Assembly (NCBI GenBank): GCA_034096865.1
Contig: JAWQFJ010008114.1
Location: 125,001 to 165,000, forward strand
Source of the DNA: Theodoxus fluviatilis
Lineage: Eukaryota > Mollusca > Gastropoda > Cycloneritida > Neritidae
Direction of reading: 5' to 3'
DNA: 40,000 nucleotides
Position numbers and translations under genes: made by a program. Every line of letters begins with the position of its first letter. Position 1 is the stretch's first letter. Shown here piece after piece: positions 10,867 to 21,949 of this stretch. The notes beneath the pieces were generated by a model. It saw nothing but the letters and a program-made list of their open reading frames with translations, did no database searches and was not told the DNA's origin.

Positions 10867-11244
10867 CTATGTCCAAATATCAAGAGCCACGAAACCCGCA
10901 GTGCGAAGACGCCGGAGGAAGGAGTCAGTAGTTTCATCATGAAACCAATACAGTGGAAGAAAGGGCCTGCTGGTGCTGCCGCGTAAACGTATGAAGAAAG
11001 CGTCGGTCTGCGTCTTCAAGGTCTGAGGGGGCGGAGTGCCAAGTGAAGTGGAAGCAGCTCCATCCAACAAAACTTGGAAAATGTTGCTATGCCGGTCGCA
11101 CGAATATCGCTCGGCTGTAAGCCATTGTCCAACATCCTTGTAATGGATGAACGGTAAAGGAAGACGGAGCCTGGGCGCGTTGCTTACGCAAGGAACCTGG
11201 CAAAATCTTGCAAGATGTAAGCCGGTGTCAACATGTGTCAACAT
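10867..11244 (-). CDS. Coding-like minus-strand frame, C-terminal part, unrecognised
   Basis: A 125-codon frame ending in TAG with steady coding-like codon use (TTC ATC CAT TAC AAG GAT, ACG CAG ACC GAC GCT TTC TTC). The peptide is mixed in character, not low-complexity: basic and aromatic residues are spread evenly and the C-terminus is hydrophobic (FVALDIWT). I recognise no domain. It lies downstream, in transcription order, of a second coding-like frame (11738-11328) that is out of frame with it, separated by about 85 bases that hold an inverted repeat. It may be one gene with a short intron, one broken gene, or a mobile-element ORF. Confidence 0.35.
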   Translation of the reverse strand: MLTHVDTGLHLARFCQVPCVSNAPRLRLPLPFIHYKDVGQWLTAERYSCDRHSNIFQVLLDGAASTSLGTPPPQTLKTQTDAFFIRLRGSTSRPFLPLYWFHDETTDSFLRRLRTAGFVALDIWT

Positions 11245-11303
11245 GTGTCAACCCGTTGAAAGCAGATACAGAGGCACTCAAATGTTTGACACATGTTGAC
11301 ACC
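11224..11303. repeat. 17-bp perfect inverted repeat with 46-bp spacer
   Basis: GGTGTCAACATGTGTCA at 11224-11240 is matched exactly in reverse complement at 11287-11303. The left arm is followed by a further copy of the CAACATGTGTCA word, so direct and inverted copies are nested. It sits exactly at the break between the two minus-strand coding-like frames. It could be a transposon footprint or a hairpin. Confidence 0.75.
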
Positions 11304-11327
11304 AGATAGTATTTCCTACTAGGTAGG

Positions 11328-11738
11328 CTAAGCAACGCGCCCCTGGACATCAGGCGACGAGTCAGTCCTGGCGATTCTCAGAAGTGTGGGGACAAACTCG
11401 ACGAAGTGAAATGCGCGAACCTTGTCCGAGGTTCGGCGGTGGGCAATGATTTCTGTCCTCGACCACGAGTTGTAGGGTGATTCACGAGCAGGGAAAACAG
11501 GTGGGTGTGCTTCATTGGGCCAAAGTGGTGAGGATGGAATGGAGGTGGGGTGAGGTGGAGGGATGTCTTGGAAAGTTAAGTTAGAGCAGCGGAGACAGAG
11601 TGGTTGAAAGGGAAGCATTTCCGTTTCGGGGTCCGGGACTGGGGTGAGAGGATGGGAGGCGGTAGTGCCTTGGAAAGATGAACTGAAAGGTTCGCGCTCT
11701 GGGATAATCGGTTTTGCCGTTTTGTGTACCGCATACAT
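11328..11738 (-). CDS. Coding-like minus-strand frame, Pro-rich N-terminal part, unrecognised
   Basis: A 136-codon frame opening with ATG and ending in TAG. Codon third positions favour C and the peptide is proline-rich (about residues 28-100), with a basic, hydrophobic C-terminal third. A TATA-like TTTATAA on the same strand lies just upstream (11767-11761), too close to the ATG for this ATG to be the start if that box is used, so translation may begin at an internal Met. No family is recognised. The stop is followed by the inverted repeat and then by another coding-like frame in a different phase, which suggests either a short intron or a disruption. Confidence 0.33.
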   Translation of the reverse strand: MYAVHKTAKPIIPEREPFSSSFQGTTASHPLTPVPDPETEMLPFQPLCLRCSNLTFQDIPPPHPTSIPSSPLWPNEAHPPVFPARESPYNSWSRTEIIAHRRTSDKVRAFHFVEFVPTLLRIARTDSSPDVQGRVA

Positions 11739-12008
11739 GTATTTGGGAGGATGTGAGGGCTTATAAACCCGCCTGAGACGATGAAAGATTAAGAGGCGGT
11801 GTCTAGATGGGTAGTATGGTCACACTTTAAACTGCCTCTCTGCTGGTTGAAGGGTACCGAAAGTTGAAGCACAGCTCATTTTTCCTTGGTAGTTTCTAAA
11901 ATGGGCACCTTTGAGACTGAACATACGGTTACCAGCTTGCCATGAGTAAGAAAGTTATCAAACGTAAAAACAATCATCCATTCAAATGTATTGTGCAAAG
12001 CCGAAGTA

Positions 12009-12011
<3 letters not shown>

Positions 12012-12101
<90 letters not shown>
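12012..12101. repeat. (AT)n dinucleotide tract, 90 bp
   Basis: Uninterrupted alternating A and T. It yields only Tyr/Ile read-through frames. Confidence 0.97.
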
Positions 12102-12105
<4 letters not shown>

Positions 12106-12717
12106 GAATTCTTAGATACACAATTACCGCTGGTGTGCATGATGCTACACAATAATGATTACTAAGAACTAACCTTGAAATTCATGGAAGTCATCTTTCG
12201 AATTTACTTGCAGCGGTCTGGCACTGGCTATAGTGCCAGTGGGATTAACTGACATAATCAGTGTGCAGATTCCAGTCACTCTGATCGTATACTGACGGCA
12301 CTTGGGTGGTTACCCCATCGAATCATGCGACCGCACCACCAGCAGTTTGTATGCAGGTCGTAGACGACTGTGGGTAAGTGATATATGTATGATAAGACAG
12401 TGTACGATGTCATGCATCAAGATAGAAACGACGTGTACTTTTTGTACTTCGTACTGTCCAACATGAATAGTTTATTTCCGAAGTCTTTTTTCTGTGGCCT
12501 CTCAGAATAGTCTCAAGAGTAATCATTTCCACAAATAATGCAGCATCGACCTAGCCTGGGATAGAGAGGTGTTGCGCAGCTTATCAATCCAGCATTTCAG
12601 TGACATTCCATGTTATTTCCCGTACAAGAAACTCAGCAGATCTACAATTTATCATCCTCCAACCCTTCACTTATCCCGATTAAATATTTCTGATGCACCT
12701 GCTACCACTTCCTACAA
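12102..12717. other. No gene seen
   Basis: Unique sequence between the AT tract and the hAT-like element. No convincing frame. A short palindrome-like GGCACTGGCTATAGTGCC occurs at 12220-12237. Confidence 0.4.
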
Positions 12718-13446
12718 CAGGGGCGGGTTTCAAAATAGGTAGTCGATCTTGGTCGCAAGATCTTGCTTCGCAGTAAAAGCTAGCTAAAAAAGAAACTACC
12801 CCAGCGGCGAGCGAAGATCCAAGATGGCGACGACCGAGACTAAGGTTTATGTTTTGTGACGCTTCGACACTGAAAATATTCGATAATTCGTTCTCCGCTG
12901 ACTCATGTGTGCCTTAATTTGTCACCTCGCTGCAATCTCAGCTGGACAATTGAAGTAGATTACGATTTTTTTCCTTTATTGTGTGCACGATGTGTGGTTG
13001 ACGGTGAGAAATCCTGCATTAAGTTCGAATTGAAAATTCTCTCGCAAAGAGACGTAACTCTACATTCTGACCTCCCTTTGCGTAAAGGAAAATCGCTAGT
13101 GCGCGGTAGTGTACATAGGGTCTTTGACTGCACTAGGCTCAGGAGTCACTTATCAGGGCATAGGTAGTGGTAATAAAAATGTTCAATTTACACAATAACC
13201 TCAAACCTTACCGTAAACCAAGAAAGTTAAAGTTAACCGAAGACTCGTCCAAAAACGTCACTCCTAGTGACACGATGCTCATGCTGTCCGCCATCTTGAA
13301 TCTCACTAGCTAGGCACCTCTCAAGCTGCCTCGCTCAATCTACGCTCGTCTACGATTGGCTCGCGAGCAAGCAAAGAATGAAACTGCCCAATTGGCGAGA
13401 TCTGCGTAGATCTACAGAGATCTTCGCATTTTGAAATCCGCCCCAG
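12718..13446. mobile_element. Non-autonomous DNA transposon, hAT-like ends
   Basis: The left end reads CAGGGGCGGGTTTCAAAAT. The right end, in reverse complement, reads CTGGGGCGGATTTCAAAAT, so 17 of 19 positions match. The CAGGGGCGG start is typical of hAT ends. Inside each end lie several GATCT/AGATC words and a copy of CAAGATGGCG (left about 12821, right on the minus strand about 13288), so the similarity continues through 100-160 bases of subterminal sequence. No 8-bp target duplication is visible: the flanks are TCCTACAA and GGGACCTG. If the ends are taken three bases inward, a 3-bp CAG duplication appears instead. The interior carries no transposase frame, so this is a MITE-like, non-autonomous copy of about 730 bp. 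Confidence 0.7.
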
Positions 13447-13604
13447 GGGACCTGTTTATACTAATAACCCTTTTTTACTCGGTGCAGACAGCTCTGAGAA
13501 GAAACAGAACCACCCATTTTTTGCCCATAAATTCTACTGAAATTGTTAAGTGTCTAGCTGCCGCATAAGGATTTTAGTGTGTGCCAGGAAATTTCTGGCC
13601 TTTC

Positions 13605-13680
13605 TCCCCCACCCCCACCCCCCACCCCCTTTTCTCTCTTCCCCCACCCCCCACCCCCACCCACTCACACCCTCTCTCCA
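13605..13680. repeat. C-rich simple tract
   Basis: Runs of four to six C separated by A or T, with repeated CCCCCACCCC words. The minus strand meets the simple G-quadruplex pattern. Confidence 0.7.
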
Positions 13681-13800
13681 TAGTTTAATGCACATTGCTT
13701 TTTCCTGGGTGAATTCCTATACCTGTGCGCTCCCACGCCAAGACAAAGCACAAACCACACATATACATGTATACGCGAATGCATGAAAGCACGAGCGCAC

Positions 13801-13950
13801 TCACGCACGCACACACACACATACACACATTTTCTTCACACACGTTCAGTCACATACATGTGCATACATATATTTTGATAACTTCATACACACATACACA
13901 CACATGCGCGCGCGCACACACACACACACACATGAGCGCATGCGCGCACG

Positions 13951-13988
<38 letters not shown>
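13801..13988. repeat. (CA)n compound microsatellite with CG-containing words
   Basis: CA repeats mixed with GCGC and GCACGC words, the longest pure block near 13957-13987. Frames across it are artefacts. Confidence 0.9.
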
Positions 13989-13989
<1 letters not shown>

Positions 13990-14006
13990 GCTCTGAAACA
14001 AACAAA

Positions 14007-14928
14007 CCCTGCGTTTCGTTGCACTCTGTTTCATCTCTGCTACGATGTAGCAGCCTCAGGAGTTTTGATTAGTTGGTTTTATTTAATAACCTTAAAAGCA
14101 CATTATCATTAAAAGTATAGGGTTTTGGAGGCCCTCTTTAAATACACGAATCCCAAAAATTATTTCACACTCAAATGTATCTCTCTTGATCGAAGAAACG
14201 ATTTAATAAAAGCATTAGGGTCGATTATCATTGATATACAATCTTTTGTGACGTTTCACCCAGTGGCAGAGGTCAACTTACTGTCAAGGTCGCGCAGCAG
14301 CTAGAGCATCTCAGAAGGCGCACTAACTGCTTCACACTAGAGTGCGCCACTTGCTGTGCCTAGCAACAATGATACTACAGAACTCGTAGCCGCAGTTGAT
14401 TGGCTCATACTAAACAGAACTAATTGGAAGTCACTCCACGGACTTGCACGGTAAACATGCTTCGAACCATGGAGTTTACATACCATGGACGTGGCAAACG
14501 TGCCGATTGCTTTCAAATTTCGAAGAAATGAATGTTTTCGTGCTCTCATCACCGTGGCAGGGTGGATCGCATGTCTTGGATTGATATATGTAGTAAACGT
14601 CGGCATTTATACACATGCCTGTAACAAAGTAGCAGGCGACACACATTTTGAAATTCCCTTGACCTTCTTTTATTACCGGTGATGTTATCTCCCTTTTGTT
14701 ATGAATGATTTTCGACCCTAATGCTTTTATGAAGCTGTCTATTCAATCAAGAGGGATATAATTGAATGTGAAATCATTTTGGGGATTCATGTATCCAAAG
14801 AGGATCTCCAAAACCTTCTATTTTTAATGATAACGTGCTTTTAAAGTATTTAAAGAAAACGACCAATCGAAACTCCTGAGCCTGCTACATCGTAGCAAAG
14901 ATGAAGCAGAGTGCAACGGAACGCAGGG
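14007..14928. mobile_element. Foldback / long-TIR transposon
   Basis: The arm at 14007-14238 begins CCCTGCGTTTCGTTGCACTC. It pairs, in reverse complement, with 14702-14928, which ends in ...GGAACGCAGGG. Similarity continues through GCTACGATGTAGCAG, the TTAAAAGCAC region and AAAAGCATTAGGGTCGA, giving arms of about 230 bp at roughly 80-90 percent identity by eye. The spacer is about 460 bp and has two overlapping minor frames (14337-14606 minus; 14485-14682 plus), neither like a transposase. Flanks (GAAACAAA and ATAGATGC) show no clear target duplication. The long arms and short unique centre fit a foldback or long-TIR MITE; the superfamily cannot be assigned. Confidence 0.85.
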
Positions 14929-15049
14929 ATAGATGCACACACCAAACTTGCCCCAAGGGACACCCCATGAACTGCTCACACTGTCGGCAGCAGAATAAAT
15001 GGTCATCTTTGCATCTTATTTGTCGTGCAAACACCAATAAAATCTCCTG

Positions 15050-15300
15050 TTGGCATGACAACAGAGCAAAGGTTTGGGCGCCATTTTGGGGCCCTATTTT
15101 CTGGCTAGGGAAAGAGAGCGGCGGCGGAGAGCAAACATTTCCGGGCCCCTGGGCGATTGGCTGTGTTTGTTTCCCCTCAATGGCCGTTACTTTTCCCTCC
15201 CCAGACGACGGAGCACACAGCGTTGCCATAAGGCGTGGAGTACCACGCGTCACAGACGTCAGGCCCCGCCCCCAGGTCAGTCAGTCAGTGTCAGAGGTCA
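15050..15300. other. GC-rich promoter-like block, no gene attached
   Basis: Contains GGCGCCATTTTGGGG, GGGCGATTGGC (inverted CCAAT-type), GACGTCA (CRE half and more) and GGCCCCGCCCCC (GC-box type) within 250 bases. No first exon follows, since the next sequence is a GT repeat. It could be a decayed promoter or a regulatory element. Confidence 0.25.
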
Positions 15301-15320
15301 GAGGGCAAATGTTTTGCTTG

Positions 15321-15348
15321 CATATACATGTGTGTATGTGTGCGTGTA

Positions 15349-15390
<42 letters not shown>

Positions 15391-15396
15391 TGTGTA

Positions 15397-15442
<46 letters not shown>

Positions 15443-15451
15443 TGTCTGTGC

Positions 15452-15492
<41 letters not shown>

Positions 15493-15765
15493 CGTGTCTG
15501 CACTCATATTTCATTGTTATTTGTACGTTGTTGTGTGTATGTGTGTTTGAGTATATGTGTGTGTTTATGTGTGTATGTGTGTGTTTGTGTGTGTGTTTGT
15601 GTGTGTGTGTGCGTGCGCGTGTGTGTGCATTCGCGCGCTCATATGCATGCATGCGTGCGCTCGTTAGTAATGTTATTTGTGTGTGTATGTTTTTGCACGT
15701 GCGCGTGTGTGTGTGTGTACTTGCATGCGTGCATGCATGCGTGAGTGCACGCGTGTGTTTGTATG
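15321..15765. repeat. (GT)n compound microsatellite
   Basis: Long GT tracts with TTTGTG, GTAT and GCGTGCAT interruptions. Overlapping Cys/Val and His/Thr frames of 60-290 codons across it are products of the repeat. Confidence 0.95.
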
Positions 15766-15967
15766 TGCGTTTAGGGTAAGGTGTGCTTACATTTTTTTGG
15801 TATGCATGTGTGCCAAAATATGTGTCGCAGAAATGTATCTCTGCCTGCATTGCTCTTAATTCTACGGACATTCATACTTACGTGCGTGTGCGTGCACATT
15901 ATGTGCTTCTATGTGCATTAGCACGAATGCATGAATGCGCACGTGCATCTCCCCGATCATTTCAGAT

Positions 15968-16100
15968 TGATCAACCGACCGACCGACAGGCCGGCCGGTT
16001 GACTAACTGACACACAGATAGACGGACGGACAGACGGAGGGACGGACGGAGGGACGAATAGACTGAGGGAAGGACGGATGGATAAACGGAGATACACAGA
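15968..16100. repeat. (GACG/GGAC)n degenerate tetranucleotide tract
   Basis: Begins with ACCGACCGACAGGCCGGCCGG and continues as GACGGACGGACAGACGG blocks, increasingly degenerate to about 16100. Confidence 0.75.
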
Positions 16101-16495
16101 CTGGAAGGAAGACCGTTTTGGTTGCTTCGTGTAGGTGTGTGAGAATGAACTGTGTGTTTTTACGTACGCATGAACCTATGTGTTCATGGGTGTCACATTT
16201 TATACTCGACTATGCAATCAAAGATTTATTTGGTAATGTCCCGCTTTAAAAAGAACCATTCTTTAGCTCAAAACGAACTCGGTCGACATTAGGCAGGGGA
16301 ACAAACAAGCGTATTGGAAAGATAGAGCTCAAACAGGCCAGGAAAAATTAGCTCAGGGGGAAAAAAGAAAGGGAGCGGTTGGAAACCAGTAATCACAACA
16401 GCGGGGGCAACGCTCGGGCAGGCGAAAAGTTCATCGTGAAAGGCGGTAGCGCTGTCCATGGAACACAGTGCCAGAAGCCAGGTAGCGTATGACAT
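16101..16495. other. No feature seen
   Basis: Unique sequence between two tandem repeats, without a convincing frame. Confidence 0.4.
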
Positions 16496-16671
16496 AAGTC
16501 AATGCTTGTATAAGCCAGCGCTTAAGTAAGCCAGTGCTTAAGTAAGCCAGTGCATAAATAAACCAGTGCTTAAATAAACCAGTGCTTAAATAAGCCAGTG
16601 TTTAAGTAAGTCAGTGCTTGAATAAGCAAGTGCTTGAATAAACAAATGTTTAAAGAAACCAGTGCTCGAAA
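16496..16671. repeat. 16-bp minisatellite, 11 units
   Basis: Eleven head-to-tail units of exactly 16 bases around the consensus AAGCCAGTGCTTAAAT. Unit starts fall every 16 bases from 16496 to 16656 with no insertion or deletion, although units differ at up to six positions. The most similar units are in the middle (units 2-7) and divergence rises at both ends. Confidence 0.9.
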
Positions 16672-16984
16672 CGGTACAAAATGCACACTGATCACGTTCA
16701 TATCCAAAACTGAATGTGTGCAGGACTCAATTCCCTGTAACGAAAATACTTTATTTTATTGCACAAACTGGAGGGAGCAAAGGAGCAATGAGAAATACAA
16801 TGAAAAGGTGTTTTACAGCGCGATTTATCCCCCGTATCTTGGTTTTAACCCACTTTACACGTTACCTCTTGATCAATGGGCTACTTGATCAGTTCTTTAC
16901 TAGCACCTGACGGCAAACAGCAATACTGACAAATCGCACGCACACAAATAGGTACCAATACATTTCCTCTCCCTGGGCACTATC

Positions 16985-17215
16985 CAATTCGATGCTGGCT
17001 CACTGTCACCCACAAGGGTGGATCACTCTGCAGTGTGCAATCGCAGCCCTCACAGGTACCCGACTTTACTCCTGGGTGGAGAGTGGCAGTGCAAGAAAAG
17101 CAACGAGACGGAAGATGAAACTCTTGGATCAGAGCAGCTGCGAGCGCCTCCACCGTTAGCTGCAAGCGACAGCAGGCGAGCGCTCTCACCACCGGACTGG
17201 AGCAACGGTGGTCAG
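16985..17215 (-). mobile_element. SINE-related remnant, minus orientation
   Basis: On the minus strand it contains CTCCACCCAGGAGTAAAG followed by CGGGTACCTGTGAGGGCTG. This matches the body of the tRNA-headed SINE at 31225-31510 (CCACCCGGAAGTAAAACGGG and TCTGTGAGGGCTG). The head is degraded: only GGTGGTGAGAGCGCT resembles the A-box region. It may be an old copy or a relative sharing the central domain. Confidence 0.55.
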
Positions 17216-17410
17216 GCAATTGTGTTCAGGCTTTCAGCACGCAGAGAATAAAGTCAAAGTTAATGTTTCTGGGAAAATGTTCCCTGTTCAGGAGTGCGCA
17301 GAGAGTACGTTGTATACGTGCTGCAGCATCCGTGTCTTTGAGCGAAAATTCTGCCTGATTCGAATATGCGCGTGTTTGTCGAGTGGACGTGTGCATTGTG
17401 TAAGCAGGAA

Positions 17411-17411
17411 T

Positions 17412-17484
<73 letters not shown>
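17411..17484. repeat. (TG)n microsatellite
   Basis: Nearly pure TG dinucleotides with one GAG interruption near the start. Confidence 0.97.
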
Positions 17485-17485
<1 letters not shown>

Positions 17486-17758
17486 CCAAGCAAGGAATGT
17501 TGCACTCTAAAATGCTGGACATTTTCATGGTGGCTTGGAGAGTGAACCTATGCCCTGTGACGTACTGAACTTTAGTTTCCGTAGTTGGTAACCGTGACAT
17601 GGCTACGCCTTCGAGCACGTACGTGGATTCACAGCTCAGCCATTCCATTAGGAAACCGTAATAATAGTTTAATCATCTTGTGGACACTGTAACCCTTTAT
17701 TAGCCCTCCTATGGCACCATTCATAAAAACGGGAACAGTAATCGAAACTTTGAATTAA

Positions 17759-18264
<506 letters not shown>

Positions 18265-18267
<3 letters not shown>

Positions 18268-20202
18268 GTCTCTCCGAGCCATCATGTCTCTTCATCACTT
18301 TTTACTCGCCGTCTCGGCAGACTCATCTAGTTTCCCATTTGTTCCCCCCTCAATCTCCCCTTAGGCACGAGCAATCGTCTTTAAAAGTATGCTGTGTTTC
18401 GGGGGTCCACGACATAAGTGAGTCATGGTTCCGCACCGACGTTGGGACACAAATACTGCCTGTACGAAGCACTCGGCACCAAACACCGCGACACCGAGAA
18501 CTGAAGGGGGCAGGGAGAACCCACGCTATGGCTAGGAAGCGAGTGCCGCTGCAGGGTTATCGCTACGTCAAATGGAAATCCCCTGTTGAGCCCTAAAACG
18601 GCCGTGACTTGACAGACAGGGATGAGGGAGAGGGGAGGGAGGAGTGGTTGGAGGTTTCTGACCCCTGCGGCCTGATGCCCGAAAAGCCGTCTCCTCCCTT
18701 TACGATCAGAACTCACGCTTTCCCATCATCTGTCCTTCCCTCTTCCCCGCCCCCTCGCCCACAGCGGGTATCCGGGAGTGATCGTAAACCGCCAATGGCC
18801 GTTCCTGAATTAGGGGTAAAGGAAGAAGCGGTAATGATTACAAAGTGATCGTGTCAGACACGAACAAATTCCGGCGTCGCCTCTGGCAGAAATCCTGGTT
18901 TTTGTCCATCTGCAAGTACAACGTGCAATAGGAAAGACGTCCGTTTGAACGAGAAGAGTTTAAACGGTAGCATGAATAAACGACGTTGCTGATTCCGATT
19001 CTTCGCTATCTTGTCGCCAATGAAGGACTTATATTTCAGAAATTTAATCAAAAGCGTCAACGCCTCTTCGTGTGCACGTGTGCTTCATCATAGTCAGTCT
19101 CTGAGAATAATAAATCACCAGACCTTAAAATGTTGCACATCAGTCAAAAAGTGCGCGAATGAATGAGAACGTCATTGGAAAAAGGGCAATGTATCACTGA
19201 CGGGGACTGAAAATGGAGACGTGCAGTCGAGTGATGAATCACAGGCAGTGCCGTTTGGCGCGGGGTAACAAGACTGATGCGTCCTCATGGGAGTTTTTTC
19301 ATCCTTGACCTTCGCTGGAGAAGGCACTTTCTCAGAAGATGACCCCTCTCTGTCCCAGAATGCCCCATATCAGACGGTAAGCCCTAAACCCTATCGCGTC
19401 CATCCATTCCCATCGCGCCCTTCAGACCCCTCTCAGGCGTCCTGCCATTTCTGAATCTGATTCAAAGGGACAGCAATTATTTCGACACAAGCGTTTAGTT
19501 CCCCCCAGCTAAGAAGATCCGAAGGGGGGTTAAAGATGTTTGAGGAAAATAAATTGTGTTTTCGCATCACTCTCAAATACACTAACAAGGAATGTTGCAA
19601 AAACAGGAACTCCCAATACGACCGAATCCTTGCGAGAACAGGGGCCACCCACCTATTACCCCTGCCCATGTGGAAACATAAAACCGACTGCAGGTCCTCA
19701 CCAGCGGTTTATCGCCTCAGCAGTTATGCCACCAAACTAGTTACCTCTGTCCAAAGTCATCTGTCGTGTTGGCGTGCTGTAGACACTGCAGATGAATAGG
19801 GGGGTCAAGAGTGAGGCTCCATGTTGGGACTATTGATCGAGTGCTGGAATCTCCTCCTGCTGATCTGGCCTCCTCGCCACGGTGTCTGAATGTTGCTTGA
19901 TTGGAATCGTTCACTTGAATGGAGCTCTGTGTGTGATGGGAATTTTCGCTACTGATTCTCATAAAGTGGCGCTGGCTTTGCACGCTCCGGGTGCAGTAAT
20001 GAATACCATGCATATTCCACGGTTTCCTGCTTGTAAAACATGCAAATATTTCCTATGTGCCTAGATAAGCAGCAGACGATGGATACTAGTTAAGGATTGC
20101 GCATGACACGATCACTCACGGCAAGAAAAAAATCTTAAGTTCATCCACAATGGTTGAAAACGTGTTAACGGAAAAGTACGGTGTACTTGTGTGTGCTTGT
20201 GC
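18265..20202. other. No gene seen
   Basis: Unique sequence. Overlapping frames at 18339-18848 and 19433-19800 are open on both strands equally and show no domain. The block at 18420-18800 is somewhat GC-rich. Confidence 0.4.
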
Positions 20203-20251
20203 GCGCGTGTGTGTGTGTGTGTGTGTGTGTTTGTGTTTGTGTGTTTGTGTT

Positions 20252-20315
<64 letters not shown>
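20203..20315. repeat. (GT)n followed by (GA)n
   Basis: A GT/TTTGTG tract to about 20259, then pure GA to 20315. Confidence 0.97.
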
Positions 20316-20317
<2 letters not shown>

Positions 20318-21300
20318 TTTTTGCGTGCGCGAGTGCGTACTTGCGTGTTTAATAGACTGCTATAAAAATGAAACTGTAAATGCGGGGGGGGGGCTGGGGG
20401 GATTATCATGCCGTATATATTCTCGATCAGTACATGGTCAATGACTTCTACCTATTGTTTTTTAATAGAATAAAACAAAGTTCAAAGTGCCAGAGCACTA
20501 CATGTACTGAGAAAGTGGTGCTTTTGACTCAATAATGGATCGTTTCAGTTGAAAAGGTTAAATATTTTGTCAGATTTCTTTTCAAACAACGTGAGGTTGA
20601 TACGTATGTTGAAGGGAATATACGCTCCGTTGATTTGGGGTTTTAAACACTGTAGGGTGCTACATGAGATACTTAATGGAAATGTCTCTGACAGAAAACT
20701 TCAAATAGTATAGAAATATAACACCACTACGACCAGCCACAAGACCATGAAACCATGGGGTCAACGCAGACACATGTCACAGATGCACGGAGTCACTCCT
20801 GGCGAGAATGACAAGTTCACAGAAAATGAGCCGAAAGAGCATTTCTTAGGATGAGGAGACGGCAGCACAGACAAGAGGTCGATTTGGGAATCATAGTTCA
20901 GCGTATAGACGTCTAGATAGCGAGGTGCAAGAATGGACGAAGGTGGGGAACTGAGTTAGGCACACACTTCGGTGGCTTGCTCGATGGCGCTGGTCGATGA
21001 AGGACCTCCATAGACCAAGGTTTCATACATCAGGCGGACCAGGCGTGTTTGCAGGGATGGTCTTGAATATAGATAGTCCTTTTTCCTGATGGGAAAACAT
21101 CCGAGGAAAATAGATGTCTCAGCCAGGCAGAGGATGAAGTCAACACCGAGGCTGTTTCAAGCGATGGCGCCGGGGGAAAGTCAAAGTGGTGTCGATGACC
21201 CATCGTGACAGGGGAAATAGACTTGAATAAATCTTCTCTAGCACACACTGCCCAGCTGTATCACACCGAAGGAAAACCTGCACGATTTATCGGCCCTCAT
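20316..21300. other. No gene seen; short G-run
   Basis: A G-rich run (GGGGGGGGGGCTGGGGGG) lies at 20383-20401. The remainder, including the purine-biased 20740-21240 stretch, has no supported frame or RNA gene. Confidence 0.4.
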
Positions 21301-21305
21301 TCTCA

Positions 21306-21351
21306 TGGGGGTGGGGGGTGGGGGGTGGGGGGTGCTGGGTTTGGGGGGTGA
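21306..21351 (+). other. G-quadruplex-prone G-run array
   Basis: At least five runs of four to six G separated by single T or short loops (GGGGGTGGGGGGTGGGGGG and so on). It fits the pattern of four G-runs with loops of one to seven bases on the + strand. Confidence 0.7.
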
Positions 21352-21378
21352 CATACACGCCAACCCTTTTGTGTGGTG

Positions 21379-21617
21379 CAGAGTGAAACAAGAGTAGGCG
21401 TTGCATGCACAGAAGGTCATAGGGAGAAGCTCTCGGAAATGAACATGTTGTCAATCACATGGGAGGAGGATAAGTTTGAAGAGCTCGAGGCTAGGATGAG
21501 GAGATGAATAGAACAATTCGAGTCTGAACTGAATATACAAAATGACGTGGTAGCGGAGCTCCTGGGTCTGTACGAACATGAACATGAGCGAATCTTACAG
21601 CACTGCCCAGCTGTATG
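21379..21617 (+). pseudogene. Possible broken helical coding segment
   Basis: One + frame from about 21379 to 21617 is interrupted by a single TGA near 21508. It reads as a charged, helix-forming peptide (WEEDKFEELEARMRR, then IEQFESELNIQNDVV, then YEHEHERIL), with mostly GAG, GAA and AAG codons. This looks like coiled-coil-type coding sequence with one stop, as in a decayed gene or retroelement piece. No family is recognised, and the minus strand is also open here. Confidence 0.2.
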
Positions 21618-21949
21618 TAGTAAATTAAATAGGTAACAATCCCTGCAATTTGGTTTAACAATATATTCACGCTGTTTCAAAACAGATATGAGGCTTGTGA
21701 TAATCGGAAATTTGTCTGAATACAGGGTTTCTTTCAGGGCACAACACTGGTTACTCCATCTTGCAAGAATCGAATTGTGGCGCCACGACATGCTAAGGAT
21801 CGCCTTCTTTACTTGACAGACTACAGATAATCTGGCTCCAGCAATTCACAACAACTGTGCACTTCTTACCAGAGTGTCATTGTCATGGAGAACACAATGA
21901 ACTCTGCTAGGAGCAATAGCACGGTTGAAGGCAAAGCTGTGGCCGCGAG

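Noticed and set aside
21246..21616. 16-bp direct repeat CACTGCCCAGCTGTAT at 21246 and 21601 as a target duplication
   Set aside because: One exact 16-mer pair in 40 kb is not far from chance, and the sequence between has no transposon ends.
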